Shown here: one piece after another, positions 1 through 7,630 of the stretch
How positions within the stretch are numbered: the first letter of the stretch is position 1
Layout of the letters: each line of letters starts with the position of its first letter
NCBI RefSeq assembly: GCF_045223415.1
Contig: NZ_JBEQZJ010000001.1
Span: forward strand, 99,975 to 163,974
DNA: 64,000 nt
Source: Hoskinsella mucinilytica
GTDB lineage: Bacteria > Bacillota_I > Bacilli_A > Erysipelotrichales > Erysipelotrichaceae
Direction: 5' to 3'
Position numbers and translations under genes: made by a program
Notes under the pieces: generated by a model
Seen by the model: only the letters and a program-made list of their open reading frames with translations
Database searches by the model: none
Told to the model about the DNA's origin: nothing

Positions 1-260
1 ATGAAAATCGTGAAGAAGCCTTACGTGTTTTGAAAAGTAGATTATACCAAAAGCTGATAGAAGAACAAGAAGCAAAACTTGCGGAAATCAAAGGAGAACA
101 AAAAGCCAATGAATGGGGTTCCCAGATCAGAAGTTATGTGTTCCATCCTTATAGTATGGTAAAAGATCATCGTACGAATTATGAAACCAATGATGTTCAA
201 GGTGTCATGGATGGTGATTTAGATGCATTCATTTTCGCATATCTAAAAACATTAGTATAA
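1..260 (+). CDS. prfB: Peptide chain release factor 2, C-terminal part
   Basis: The reading frame is open from the window edge (first full codon at base 3) to TAA at 258-260, so only the last 85 or so residues are present. The C-terminal signature of RF2 is clear: a WGSQIRSYVFHPYSMVKDHR stretch followed by the TNYET and DGDLDAFI segments. RF2 recognises UGA and UAA stop codons on the ribosome and triggers peptide release. The GGQ domain and the usual internal frameshift site lie upstream and cannot be checked. A strong terminator follows directly. The identification is firm because this C-terminal block is nearly invariant in the family. Confidence 0.95.
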   Translation, partial: ENREEALRVLKSRLYQKLIEEQEAKLAEIKGEQKANEWGSQIRSYVFHPYSMVKDHRTNYETNDVQGVMDGDLDAFIFAYLKTLV

Positions 261-269
261 ATTCACATA

Positions 270-306
270 GGACCATATAACCGAATTAGGAATATGGTCC
301 TTTTTT
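270..306 (+). terminator. Intrinsic terminator of prfB
   Basis: A perfect 9-bp stem GGACCATAT (270-278) / ATATGGTCC (292-300) is followed by six T residues. It lies 10 bases after the prfB stop codon. Confidence 0.9.
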
Positions 307-402
307 CTGTAACCTTGTTATAAAAGCCCTAATGGAATAATGGATCATATGATATTTCTTATCAGTGTGAATTGAAATTCATTAGCGACGTAAGTGTCTT
401 AA

Positions 403-440
403 AGTAAGCGCTTTACATAAAAGGCGAAGTGTACTATTAT
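403..440 (+). promoter_or_regulatory. Promoter overlapped by a cre-like site
   Basis: TTTACA (412-417) and TATTAT (435-440) are separated by 17 bases. The -35 box lies inside a near-palindrome, AGTAAGCGCTTTACAT, which resembles the CcpA binding site (cre). It would start an mRNA with a leader of about 185 bases for the gene at 631. The rest of the 261-630 gap shows nothing else clear: one TTGACA at 492-497 has no partner -10 box. Confidence 0.5.
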
Positions 441-594
441 ATATAAAATAATACTTTGATTTTCACTGCATAAGACATATCATAAAAATCTTTGACATAA
501 TATGATACTTTGTTTCAATGGCATGATAACTATTGTTTCTGGAACAAATGAATACTAATTGATGTTAATAATTTTTAAAAAGATTTTTCAATAA

Positions 595-630
595 AAGGAG
601 GGAAAGTAATCAAAAAGATTACAGAAAAAA
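595..630 (+). promoter_or_regulatory. Distant Shine-Dalgarno with intervening hairpin
   Basis: A strong AAAGGAGG (595-602) lies 28 bases before the ATG at 631, too far for normal initiation. Between them is a small stem-loop, GTAATC (606-611) / GATTAC (617-622) with loop AAAAA. If folded, it shortens the effective spacing to about 11 bases. No other in-frame start exists between the stop at 607-609 and 631. Confidence 0.4.
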
Positions 631-1143
631 ATGAAAAAAATAATATGTGTAACGTTATCGTTGCTGTATATGAGTGCAATATACAGCTTGAAACGGGCAA
701 TCAATGTCAAATGTATGCGTTCGGTTTATTTTGTAAGTGAAATTATATTAATTTCATTGCTAGTGGGTGGTTGTTCAAAAAACATAGAATCTAGTAGAAA
801 GGATAATTGTCATTGTTCGTTTAAAGAGTATACAAATATAATTTCGCAATATAAAAATAATGATGAAGCAGATGGTGGCTATAAACCGGTAATATTCTAT
901 AATGATAAGTTGTATTGGTTAGATACTGAAAAAAATGAAAGATTGGCAATCCCTGAGAATTTTGACTTTATTGGCAAATTAGAATGTGTTACTTCTGATC
1001 CATATACACTTCCTAATAAACAGCTCGAGTCAAATCAAGAATGGGGAACAGAAGTGTATGCAGATAAAAATGGAAAATTCTTGTATTGCCATAATAACGG
1101 TTATATTTCTAAATTTATTAGGGAAGATTTGATACATGAATAA
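631..1143 (+). CDS. Putative lipoprotein of unknown function
   Basis: This 170-residue protein is not a family I recognise. It begins with two hydrophobic stretches (about residues 3-19 and 37-47). The second ends in a lipobox-like VGGC with Cys48, followed by a polar, charged domain with several cysteines and aromatic residues, which suggests an extracellular lipoprotein. A start at Met29 (base 715) would give a more typical lipoprotein signal but has no visible ribosome binding site. The start at 631 depends on the distant AAAGGAGG discussed separately. After the TAA at 1141-1143 the same frame stays open for another 43 codons, into the terminator hairpin, so the gene may be 3'-truncated. 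The upstream cre-like site suggests carbon catabolite control. Confidence 0.55.
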   Translation: MKKIICVTLSLLYMSAIYSLKRAINVKCMRSVYFVSEIILISLLVGGCSKNIESSRKDNCHCSFKEYTNIISQYKNNDEADGGYKPVIFYNDKLYWLDTEKNERLAIPENFDFIGKLECVTSDPYTLPNKQLESNQEWGTEVYADKNGKFLYCHNNGYISKFIREDLIHE

Positions 1144-1214
1144 TTAAAAGAATGCCATATTTATGAAGTTCTTGAAAAAGGCAAATGTGTGGATCATTAT
1201 CATGACAATAAATA

Positions 1215-1271
1215 CCCCTGTATCAACAAAAATGAAGTAAGTAGCTTCCAATTTTGTGATACAGGGGTTTT
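1215..1271 (+). terminator. Long-stem intrinsic terminator
   Basis: CCCCTGTATCA (1215-1225) pairs perfectly with TGATACAGGGG (1257-1267), and further pairing continues inward (GAAG/CTTC). A TTTT tract follows. It ends the unit at 631. From here to the promoter at 1457 nothing else is visible. Confidence 0.8.
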
Positions 1272-1456
1272 GTGATAATCGTATGATTGAAAAAAAGTTT
1301 AAATTTATAAATTAGATAATTTATGGCAATATGTAGAATCGTTACGTTACAAAGATATCAAACGATTGCTTCTTTCTGCCAAGATTCTTGATGTTGAATT
1401 TAAGTCGATTCCTTCATGATGTGCTTTTATATAGGATCACATAAAAGATAAAAACG

Positions 1457-1465
1457 TGTTATAAT
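1457..1465 (+). promoter_or_regulatory. Extended -10 promoter of the YitT gene
   Basis: TGTTATAAT at 1457-1465 is an extended -10 element (TGnTATAAT) with no good -35 box. Transcription would start near 1472. This excludes the ATG at 1471 as a start and supports the ATG at 1501. Confidence 0.6.
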
Positions 1466-1500
1466 AAGCAATGGTAGTCATAAGTCAGGAGCTAAAGAAT

Positions 1501-2364
1501 ATGTCAGAGAATATGAAAGAAAATGTGATATCCATTATCACAATTATGTTGGGGAATTTTATCATAGCAGCAGGGGTAGCATTGTTTATATTTCCACTCA
1601 ATATTTTAAGTGGAGGCGTTGCGGGTATTGCGGTTGCCTTACAACCTGTGTTTCATTTAGATAAAACGTTGGTCGTAAATGTATTGACGATAGGATTATA
1701 TCTTGTCGGAGCAGTGACATTAGGCAAGAAATTTGCGTTGAAAACAATTGCCAGTACCTTTGTTTATCCGTTTTTTATCACTTTTTTAACTACAATGTTA
1801 CAAGATGTACATATCACTGAAAATGCTTTACTGGGATCACTTTACGGTGGTATTTGCATCGGTATCGGAATCGGTTTGGTTTATCGAGTTGGGGGTAGTA
1901 CAGGAGGAATGGACATACCTCCATTGGTAATCAACAAATATACAGGAATACCATTACCTACCTTAGTTATGTGCATTGATGGATTAACTGTGATCTTAGG
2001 CGCAAGTGTTTATGGTGTAGAAGCTGCAATGATAGGATTGATTTCAGTGTGGATCTGTGGAAAAATGATCGATAAAGTGATTACACTAGGTGGTCACGAT
2101 GCCAAACAAGTTATGATCATTACAGAAAAACGACAAGAAATGATTGAAGCGATCTTTAAAGAAATCGATCGAGGTGTAACGGTTTTACATGCACATGGAG
2201 CATATACCAATACAGAAAAACCTGTCATCATGGTGGTCGTATATAAAAAGCAATATGCGGCATTGAATCATGTCGTAACAATGATCGATCCGGAAGCCTT
2301 TATGGTAGTAAGTAACGTCAACGAAGTACAAGGAGAAGGGTTTACCTATCAACAAGAAATGTAA
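1501..2364 (+). CDS. YitT family membrane protein
   Basis: This 287-residue integral membrane protein has the architecture of the YitT family. About five N-terminal transmembrane segments (to about residue 190) carry the glycine-rich motifs typical of DUF161, including GGVAGIA and GGSTGGMD. A cytosolic DUF2179 domain follows, with the HAHGAYT-type motif. Members are common in Firmicutes; their transported substrate or role is not established. The start was chosen at 1501 because AGGAG (1487-1491) lies 9 bases upstream and the promoter -10 box at 1460 rules out the ATG at 1471. It stands alone between terminators. Confidence 0.9.
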   Translation: MSENMKENVISIITIMLGNFIIAAGVALFIFPLNILSGGVAGIAVALQPVFHLDKTLVVNVLTIGLYLVGAVTLGKKFALKTIASTFVYPFFITFLTTMLQDVHITENALLGSLYGGICIGIGIGLVYRVGGSTGGMDIPPLVINKYTGIPLPTLVMCIDGLTVILGASVYGVEAAMIGLISVWICGKMIDKVITLGGHDAKQVMIITEKRQEMIEAIFKEIDRGVTVLHAHGAYTNTEKPVIMVVVYKKQYAALNHVVTMIDPEAFMVVSNVNEVQGEGFTYQQEM

Positions 2365-2367
2365 AGA

Positions 2368-2413
2368 AAAGATTGATATCTTCGTTAAGAAAGAGAAGAA
2401 TCGATCTTTTTTT
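2368..2413 (+). terminator. Intrinsic terminator after YitT gene
   Basis: An imperfect stem, AAAGATTGAT...ATCGATCTTT with inner ATCTTC/GAAGA pairing (2368-2384 with 2394-2410), is followed by a run of T residues. Confidence 0.75.
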
Positions 2414-2446
2414 CTATCCCATGAAATTGTAAGAATTTACTAACAT

Positions 2447-2482
2447 ATTCTCATGTAGATATGAGAATTTTTATGTTATAAT
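2447..2482 (+). promoter_or_regulatory. Promoter of first ftsEX operon with inverted repeat
   Basis: The extended -10 element TGTTATAAT is at 2474-2482. Directly upstream is a perfect inverted repeat, ATTCTCAT (2447-2454) / ATGAGAAT (2461-2468), covering the place where a -35 box would be. It may be a regulator site. The second ftsEX promoter (5470-5506) has the same layout. Confidence 0.55.
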
Positions 2483-2504
2483 GGAATGCATAAGGAGTGA
2501 TGAC

Positions 2505-3194
2505 ATGATCCTTTTAAAAAACGTATCAAAATCATATAAAAACGGTGTAAAAGCGCTGAGAGATATCAATCTTGAAATTGAAGAAGGCGAATTTGTTTAT
2601 ATTATCGGACCTACCGGATGTGGGAAGTCTACCTTGATCAAAATCTTAGATGGAGAGGAAATACCTGATCATGGCGAGGTATGGGTTGCGAATACCAACG
2701 TGGGAAAATTAAAACATTCACGTGTTCCTGTTTATCGAAGAAATATCGGTGTCGTATTTCAAGATTTTAGATTATTACCAACAATGACAGTATTTGAAAA
2801 CATTGCATTTGCGTTAGAAGTATTGGCATTAGATAAAGTAACCATTCGCAGACGTGTTAGAGAAGTATTACAACTGGTATCTTTAGAAGATAAAGCAAAA
2901 GCATTTCCAAGAGAATTGAGTGGTGGACAACAGCAAAGAGCTACCATTGGAAGAGCAATTGCCAATCATCCTAAGGTATTGATTGCGGATGAACCAACAG
3001 GAAATCTTGATCCTGAAATGTCAAAAGAAATCATCGAATTACTGGAAAAAATCAATGAAGTAGAACATACAACGGTTGTCATGGTAACTCATGATTCATC
3101 CTTAGTAAATACTTATAAAAAAAGAACGGTAGCCTTAGATGCAGGCTTTATCGTAAGTGATCTGGCGAAAGGCGGATATCGTCAGCATGATTAA
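2505..3194 (+). CDS. ftsE: Cell division ATP-binding protein FtsE (copy 1)
   Basis: This 229-residue ABC ATPase works with FtsX on the inner face of the membrane. FtsEX does not transport a solute; it transmits ATP-driven changes to extracellular peptidoglycan hydrolases. Walker A (GPTGCGKST, about residue 36), the signature LSGGQQQR and Walker B VLIADEPTGNLD are all intact, so it should be catalytically active. The start at 2505 was chosen because AAGGAG (2492-2497) lies 7 bases before it and the -10 box at 2477-2482 overlaps the upstream ATG at 2481. It overlaps ftsX by 8 bases. It is very similar to the second copy at 5529, including long identical stretches. Confidence 0.95.
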   Translation: MILLKNVSKSYKNGVKALRDINLEIEEGEFVYIIGPTGCGKSTLIKILDGEEIPDHGEVWVANTNVGKLKHSRVPVYRRNIGVVFQDFRLLPTMTVFENIAFALEVLALDKVTIRRRVREVLQLVSLEDKAKAFPRELSGGQQQRATIGRAIANHPKVLIADEPTGNLDPEMSKEIIELLEKINEVEHTTVVMVTHDSSLVNTYKKRTVALDAGFIVSDLAKGGYRQHD

Positions 3195-4083
3195 CTTTAT
3201 GAAGCAAATTCCACATCATTTTATTTCCGCATTAAAGGGATTGGGCAGACATTTTGCGATGACCTTTTCCAGTGCTTCTGCGGTCATGGTGACGCTGATT
3301 TTAATTGCAATGTTTGTTTTGATCACCGGTAATATGAATCAATTTGCGTTACATGTGGAAGGCAGTTTAAAAATTCATGCAAGTATTGATTCTATCCAGA
3401 CAGAAAAAGATATTGAAAAGATGCAGAAAGACATTAAGGCAATTCAAGGAGTAAAAGCGATCGAGTATTCCAGTAGTGAAGACGAGTTGGCATCTTTAAT
3501 TGATGATAATGGTTCCGTATTTACAAGATATAAAGATCGTAATCCTATGCCTGCGGCCTTTGTTGTAGAAGTGAATCAAGCAAGTGATATTCCAACCATC
3601 ACAAAGAAGTTAAATGATATGGATGGTATTGAATTAGCACAATATGGTGGAGAACAGATCGATGATATGATCAAAATATTCGAAGCATTAAGGATCGGTG
3701 GTTCTATCTTTGTGCTTGTGCTATCGTTGTTGGCGATTTTCTTAATCAGCAATACGATCAAAATGACCATTTATACAAGAAATACAGAAATCTCAATTAT
3801 GCGAAATGTAGGAGCTACCAATGGATATATCAAAACACCATTTATGTTTGAAGGTATGTTGATTGGAATGATAGGAGCATTGATTCCTATTCTTCTTACA
3901 TGTGTGGGCTATTCTGTTTTGTATCGATCCATGAATGGGATGTTCTTGAGTAATATGTTTGTGTTACAGAAACCATTTCCATTCTTGTTATACATTTCGC
4001 TCATGCTTTTTGCATGTGGCGCAATTGTAGGTGTATTGGGAAGTTTTTTTGCGGTAACGAAATATTTGAGGTGGCGAAGATGA
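3187..4083 (+). CDS. ftsX: Cell division membrane protein FtsX (copy 1)
   Basis: This 298-residue permease-like partner of FtsE has one N-terminal membrane segment (about residues 24-48), a large extracellular domain (about 50-170) and three C-terminal segments, the standard FtsX topology. The NTIKMTIYTRNTEISIMRNVG block after the second segment is the conserved FtsX/MacB-type coupling region. The extracellular domain is the part that usually contacts a hydrolase coiled coil. The start at 3187 gives an ATGATTAA overlap with ftsE, matches the equivalent start in copy 2, and has AAAGGCGG upstream. The stop overlaps the start of the hydrolase gene by 4 bases, consistent with tight co-expression. 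Confidence 0.93.
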   Translation: MINFMKQIPHHFISALKGLGRHFAMTFSSASAVMVTLILIAMFVLITGNMNQFALHVEGSLKIHASIDSIQTEKDIEKMQKDIKAIQGVKAIEYSSSEDELASLIDDNGSVFTRYKDRNPMPAAFVVEVNQASDIPTITKKLNDMDGIELAQYGGEQIDDMIKIFEALRIGGSIFVLVLSLLAIFLISNTIKMTIYTRNTEISIMRNVGATNGYIKTPFMFEGMLIGMIGALIPILLTCVGYSVLYRSMNGMFLSNMFVLQKPFPFLLYISLMLFACGAIVGVLGSFFAVTKYLRWRR

Positions 4084-5471
4084 AAAAAGTAAACATAGTG
4101 ATGGCAGCCTCCTTGCTTTGTATGAGCGTATTGGCTGCGCCGGGATCAACTCTATATGCAGAAGATTTTAGTGATGAGGAATATTGGTTGAGTAAATGTT
4201 CGGTTGCTCAAGAGACTACTCAAGAAGCACAACGTTGTGCTTCCTTTAAAGAGTATTATGCCGGAAAAAGTGGAGAGTTAGAAGATGACATCAATAACTT
4301 GAATAAGCAGATTTCCAGTATACAAGGCAATATCGATAAGATACAATCAACGATCAATCAGCAAGATGAATTAATTAAAAAAATAGATAAACAAATTAGT
4401 TTGAATGAAGCGAATTTAAGAACCATCCAAGCTGAAATCGAAAAGCTAGCCGTTGAAATCAAACAAAAAACAAGTGATATTGAAAAGCGAAATAAGATCA
4501 TTACAGAACGTATGTTAGAAGGTCAAGCTTCTATCGGTACGAATACCAATATTGAAATATTAATGGGCGCAAGCGATCTGATCGATTTGATTCGTAAGGC
4601 AGAAGGCTTACAAAAGATTACCGAAAGTGATCAAAAAGAGATCGATAAGCTAAAAGAAGAAAAGGCGAAGCTTGATTTAGCAAAAGAAGAACAAGATCGT
4701 TTGAAGCAGGATGAAGAGGAAAACAAGAAACAAAATGAATCTGATAAGGCATCTGCAGAAGAAATCCGAAAGAAGAAACAAGATCTATTGAATCAATATC
4801 AAAAGGAAGAAGCAGATCTGAATCAAAAGATGCGTAGTGTCAAAGCAAATTTAAGTGAATTACAAGGTAATATCATTAATATCAACACATCTGTTGCCTC
4901 TCATTTGGATTTCAGTGGAAATGGTACGATGACATCACCAATCAAAGCAAGTAGATCTGCCGGTACTTGGTATTATGATGGTGGCGGAGTCCATTTGGGA
5001 ATGGATTTTGCAGCAGGTGTTGGTACACCGATTTATGCTCCAAATGACGGTATCATTTTATATGCAAATAATCCTGTTGGTACCTATGATGGATTCCTCG
5101 GTAATTGGGTCGGATGGCCATTAGGTGGAGGAAATACCATTATGTTTTTGACGCAAGTAGGATCTACGACTTATGCGGTTAGTTTTGCTCATATGGCTCA
5201 AGAAAACTTTATGGTCAGTGCAGGTCAGCAAGTCAGCAAAGGGCAACAGTTAGGCTGCGTTGGTGCAAGTGGTAATGTCACCGGGCCACATTCTCATGTG
5301 GAAGTATTCAATCTAGGCTCCATGAGCATGTCTTCTGCAATCAGTTATTTCCAATCCAATGCGGATTTTGCATGGGGAACCGGCTGGGGTAGCAGTGCCT
5401 TGTCTAGAATCTGTAGCGCAAGTGGTGCTACGCCATGTAGAGAAAGACCGGAAGAGATTTTCGGGTATTAA
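4080..5471 (+). CDS. Secreted coiled-coil M23 peptidoglycan hydrolase (FtsEX partner)
   Basis: This 463-residue secreted protein begins with a signal peptide (about residues 1-27, cleavage near LYAED). A long coiled coil follows (about 55-285), and a C-terminal M23/LytM endopeptidase domain occupies about 300-440. The zinc-site motifs HLGMD, FAHM and HSH are present, so unlike EnvC it should be an active metallopeptidase that cuts peptide cross-links in the wall. The coiled coil plus catalytic domain layout is that of CwlO, EnvC and PcsB, which are activated by FtsEX. It starts at ATG 4080, overlapping the ftsX stop, with GAGGTGG upstream. Position and architecture together make a role as FtsEX-controlled division or elongation hydrolase likely. 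Confidence 0.88.
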   Translation: MKKVNIVMAASLLCMSVLAAPGSTLYAEDFSDEEYWLSKCSVAQETTQEAQRCASFKEYYAGKSGELEDDINNLNKQISSIQGNIDKIQSTINQQDELIKKIDKQISLNEANLRTIQAEIEKLAVEIKQKTSDIEKRNKIITERMLEGQASIGTNTNIEILMGASDLIDLIRKAEGLQKITESDQKEIDKLKEEKAKLDLAKEEQDRLKQDEEENKKQNESDKASAEEIRKKKQDLLNQYQKEEADLNQKMRSVKANLSELQGNIININTSVASHLDFSGNGTMTSPIKASRSAGTWYYDGGGVHLGMDFAAGVGTPIYAPNDGIILYANNPVGTYDGFLGNWVGWPLGGGNTIMFLTQVGSTTYAVSFAHMAQENFMVSAGQQVSKGQQLGCVGASGNVTGPHSHVEVFNLGSMSMSSAISYFQSNADFAWGTGWGSSALSRICSASGATPCRERPEEIFGY

Positions 5472-5506
5472 TTCATCATCATAAACGATGAATTATATGA
5501 TATAAT
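5470..5506 (+). promoter_or_regulatory. Promoter of second ftsEX operon with inverted repeat
   Basis: TGATATAAT (5498-5506) is an extended -10 element. A perfect inverted repeat, AATTCATC (5470-5477) / GATGAATT (5487-5494), lies immediately upstream. The repeat might also act as a weak transcription pause or stop for the hydrolase gene, but it has no T tract. Confidence 0.5.
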
Positions 5507-5528
5507 AGCGGAAGTTAGGAGTGATGGT

Positions 5529-6218
5529 ATGATTCTTTTAGAAAATGTTTCAAAAGAATACAAAAACGGTGTGCATGCACTTAGAGATATCAACCTGGCA
5601 ATTGATGATGGAGAATTTGTCTATATCATAGGTCCCACAGGTTCAGGAAAATCAACATTGATCAAAGTGTTAGATGGAGAAGAAATACCGACAAGTGGTG
5701 TTGTAATGGTGGAAAATATCAATGTTGGAAAACTGAAGCACTCCAAAGTTCCTGTTTATCGTCGAAATATCGGCGTGGTGTTTCAAGACTATCGTTTGTT
5801 ACCACGACTGACAATTTTTGAAAATATTGCATTCGCTTTGGAAGTCATTGGAATGAACAAGGTCGATATCCGAAGAAGGGTACGAGAAGTCTTAGAACTT
5901 GTTTCTTTAGAAGATAAGGCAAAATCATTTCCAAATGAATTAAGTGGAGGACAACAACAAAGAGCAACCATAGGTAGAGCAATTGCCAATCATCCTAAAG
6001 TTTTGATTGCGGATGAACCTACGGGAAATCTTGATCCTGAGAAAAGTGCGGAAATCATGGAATTACTTGAAAAAATAAATGAAGTAGAGCATACGACAAT
6101 TGTTATGGTTACCCATGACTCTACCATCGTTGATCGTTTCAAAAAACGTACCATATGTCTAGAAGAAGGCTATGTTGTCGCAGATATTATGAAGGGGGGA
6201 TATCTGAAACATGATTAA
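5529..6218 (+). CDS. ftsE: Cell division ATP-binding protein FtsE (copy 2)
   Basis: This is a 229-residue paralogue of the FtsE at 2505, the same length and nearly colinear, with intact Walker A (GPTGSGKST), LSGGQQQR and VLIADEPTGNLD. Differences are scattered conservative changes, so both copies look functional. It starts at ATG 5529 with AGGAG upstream and has its own promoter, so it need not be co-regulated with the first set. It overlaps ftsX copy 2 by 8 bases in the same way as copy 1. The pair may serve a different hydrolase, because no hydrolase gene follows it. Confidence 0.95.
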   Translation: MILLENVSKEYKNGVHALRDINLAIDDGEFVYIIGPTGSGKSTLIKVLDGEEIPTSGVVMVENINVGKLKHSKVPVYRRNIGVVFQDYRLLPRLTIFENIAFALEVIGMNKVDIRRRVREVLELVSLEDKAKSFPNELSGGQQQRATIGRAIANHPKVLIADEPTGNLDPEKSAEIMELLEKINEVEHTTIVMVTHDSTIVDRFKKRTICLEEGYVVADIMKGGYLKHD

Positions 6219-7113
6219 ATTTTTTAAGTCGCTACCAAAGCACATCAAAACTGCATTTCTAAGTATCTTCCGTCACTTGGCAATGTCCTTAAGTGCATCC
6301 AGTGCAGTTACGGTAACCTTGATTTTGTTCGCCGCTTTCTTATTGATTGCCGGAAATGTTGGACAGTTTACCGATAACGTTGCTCAAGATTTACAAATAC
6401 ATACAACGTTGAATGTTAAGCTCACAAGGAATGAGGATATTGAAAAGGTACAGAAAAATATCGAAGCGATATCCGGTGTGAAAAAAGTATCTTTATCTGA
6501 TCCTGATCAAGAGTTGGAGTTATATATCAAAGAAATGGGTGAAGAATTCGCCATGTATCGTGGTGATGAGAATCCAATGTCTTATGCATTCTTTGTATCT
6601 GTAAAAGACGCAAACAAGATTAAGGAAGTCAACGAACAAATAAGAAAAATAGAAGGTGTCAGAGCATCGGAATATGGTGGTACCAGTGTTTCTCAGATGG
6701 TTCAAATGTTGAATAAGATCAGAACAGGCGGTTTGATTTTCGTTGTATTATTAAGTGCACTGGCAATATTCCTGATCTCTAATGCAATTAAAATGACCAT
6801 TTACGCAAGAAATAATGAGATTTCTATTATGCGTAATGTAGGGGCTGCCAATTGGTATATCAAGGTTCCATTTATGATTGAAGGAATGTTGATTGGTCTT
6901 CTAGGTGCTATCATTCCTTGTTTGATTGCCTACTTTGGTTATTCCTATCTCTATGATATGATGGGAGGACAAATCGTAAATAGTATGTTTGGATTATTGC
7001 CGGTAAATCCATTCGGATTACAGGTTTGTGGATTGTTATTGATAAGTGGTATGGCAGTAGGTTTAGTAGGAAGCTTCTTCTCAACGACCAAATACCTTCA
7101 CTGGAAGAGATAA
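6211..7113 (+). CDS. ftsX: Cell division membrane protein FtsX (copy 2)
   Basis: This 300-residue FtsX has the usual one-plus-three membrane topology. The cytosolic-proximal motif (NAIKMTIYARNNEISIMRNVG) is almost identical to copy 1, whereas the extracellular domain (about residues 45-170) is clearly divergent. If the external domain selects the partner hydrolase, the two copies may control different enzymes. The start at 6211 sits in an ATGATTAA overlap with ftsE and follows a GGGGGG ribosome binding site. It is the last gene of the cluster and is followed by a strong bidirectional hairpin. Confidence 0.93.
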   Translation: MIKFFKSLPKHIKTAFLSIFRHLAMSLSASSAVTVTLILFAAFLLIAGNVGQFTDNVAQDLQIHTTLNVKLTRNEDIEKVQKNIEAISGVKKVSLSDPDQELELYIKEMGEEFAMYRGDENPMSYAFFVSVKDANKIKEVNEQIRKIEGVRASEYGGTSVSQMVQMLNKIRTGGLIFVVLLSALAIFLISNAIKMTIYARNNEISIMRNVGAANWYIKVPFMIEGMLIGLLGAIIPCLIAYFGYSYLYDMMGGQIVNSMFGLLPVNPFGLQVCGLLLISGMAVGLVGSFFSTTKYLHWKR

Positions 7114-7175
7114 TATTCCTCTTTATCCTAACAAACATATGTAATAGTATTTAAAGTTTGACACTTTAAAATCGA

Positions 7176-7222
7176 AAAAGCATCGAATAACCTTTATATA
7201 TTAGGTTATTCGATGCTTTTAT
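7176..7222 (+). terminator. Strong bidirectional terminator after ftsX
   Basis: A perfect 17-bp stem AAAAGCATCGAATAACC (7176-7192) / GGTTATTCGATGCTTTT (7204-7220) carries A and T tracts on the two sides. Confidence 0.9.
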
Positions 7223-7395
7223 TATTTGAAAGAATGTTGTATGTGATTGTGATTTAATCTTGTAAGTATAAAGAATTCATGAAGGATACCATTTGTTAAT
7301 GAATAACGATAGATGTATTTAAAAAGGATAATGAATTTATATGTATGAAACAAGATAATTATGTATAGTATTTTACCATAAATTGCTAAAATTTC

Positions 7396-7424
7396 TTGAA
7401 AAAGTTATTCATATGTAGTAGAAT
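7396..7424 (+). promoter_or_regulatory. Promoter of the exopolysaccharide-type operon
   Basis: TTGAAA (7396-7401) and TAGAAT (7419-7424) are separated by exactly 17 bases. Transcription would start near 7431, giving a 200-base leader before the first gene. Between 7222 and this promoter I see no gene. Confidence 0.6.
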
Positions 7425-7486
7425 GAATTCGTATAGATAGAAATGGGCATGCTATGTTTATTTTAGTATAGGTTATGAAATAGATA

Positions 7487-7515
7487 GATTTTCTTAGAAA
7501 ATCGTCTTTTTTTTT
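7487..7515 (+). terminator. Leader terminator (probable attenuator)
   Basis: GATTTTC (7487-7493) pairs perfectly with GAAAATC (7497-7503), and a run of nine T residues follows at 7507-7515. It lies between the promoter at 7396 and the first gene at 7631, so transcription must read through it. No second convincing promoter is seen downstream; TATAAA at 7589-7594 lacks a -35 box. Confidence 0.55.
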
Positions 7516-7630
7516 ATTTAAATAGCCTTTTTTCACCCATTTATTGGAAATTTTTCACAAAAAATGAGTATCTCAAAAATCATACATTTATAAACATTTT
7601 TAGCATATAGGAATAGAAAGAGGGAATCAG

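Noticed and set aside
492..520. TTGACA at 492-497 as a second promoter for the gene at 631
   Set aside because: No acceptable -10 box at 16-18 bases spacing.
7150..7172. TTGACA inside a TTTAAAG...CTTTAAA inverted repeat after ftsX
   Set aside because: The matching -10 position falls within the terminator stem and does not resemble one.
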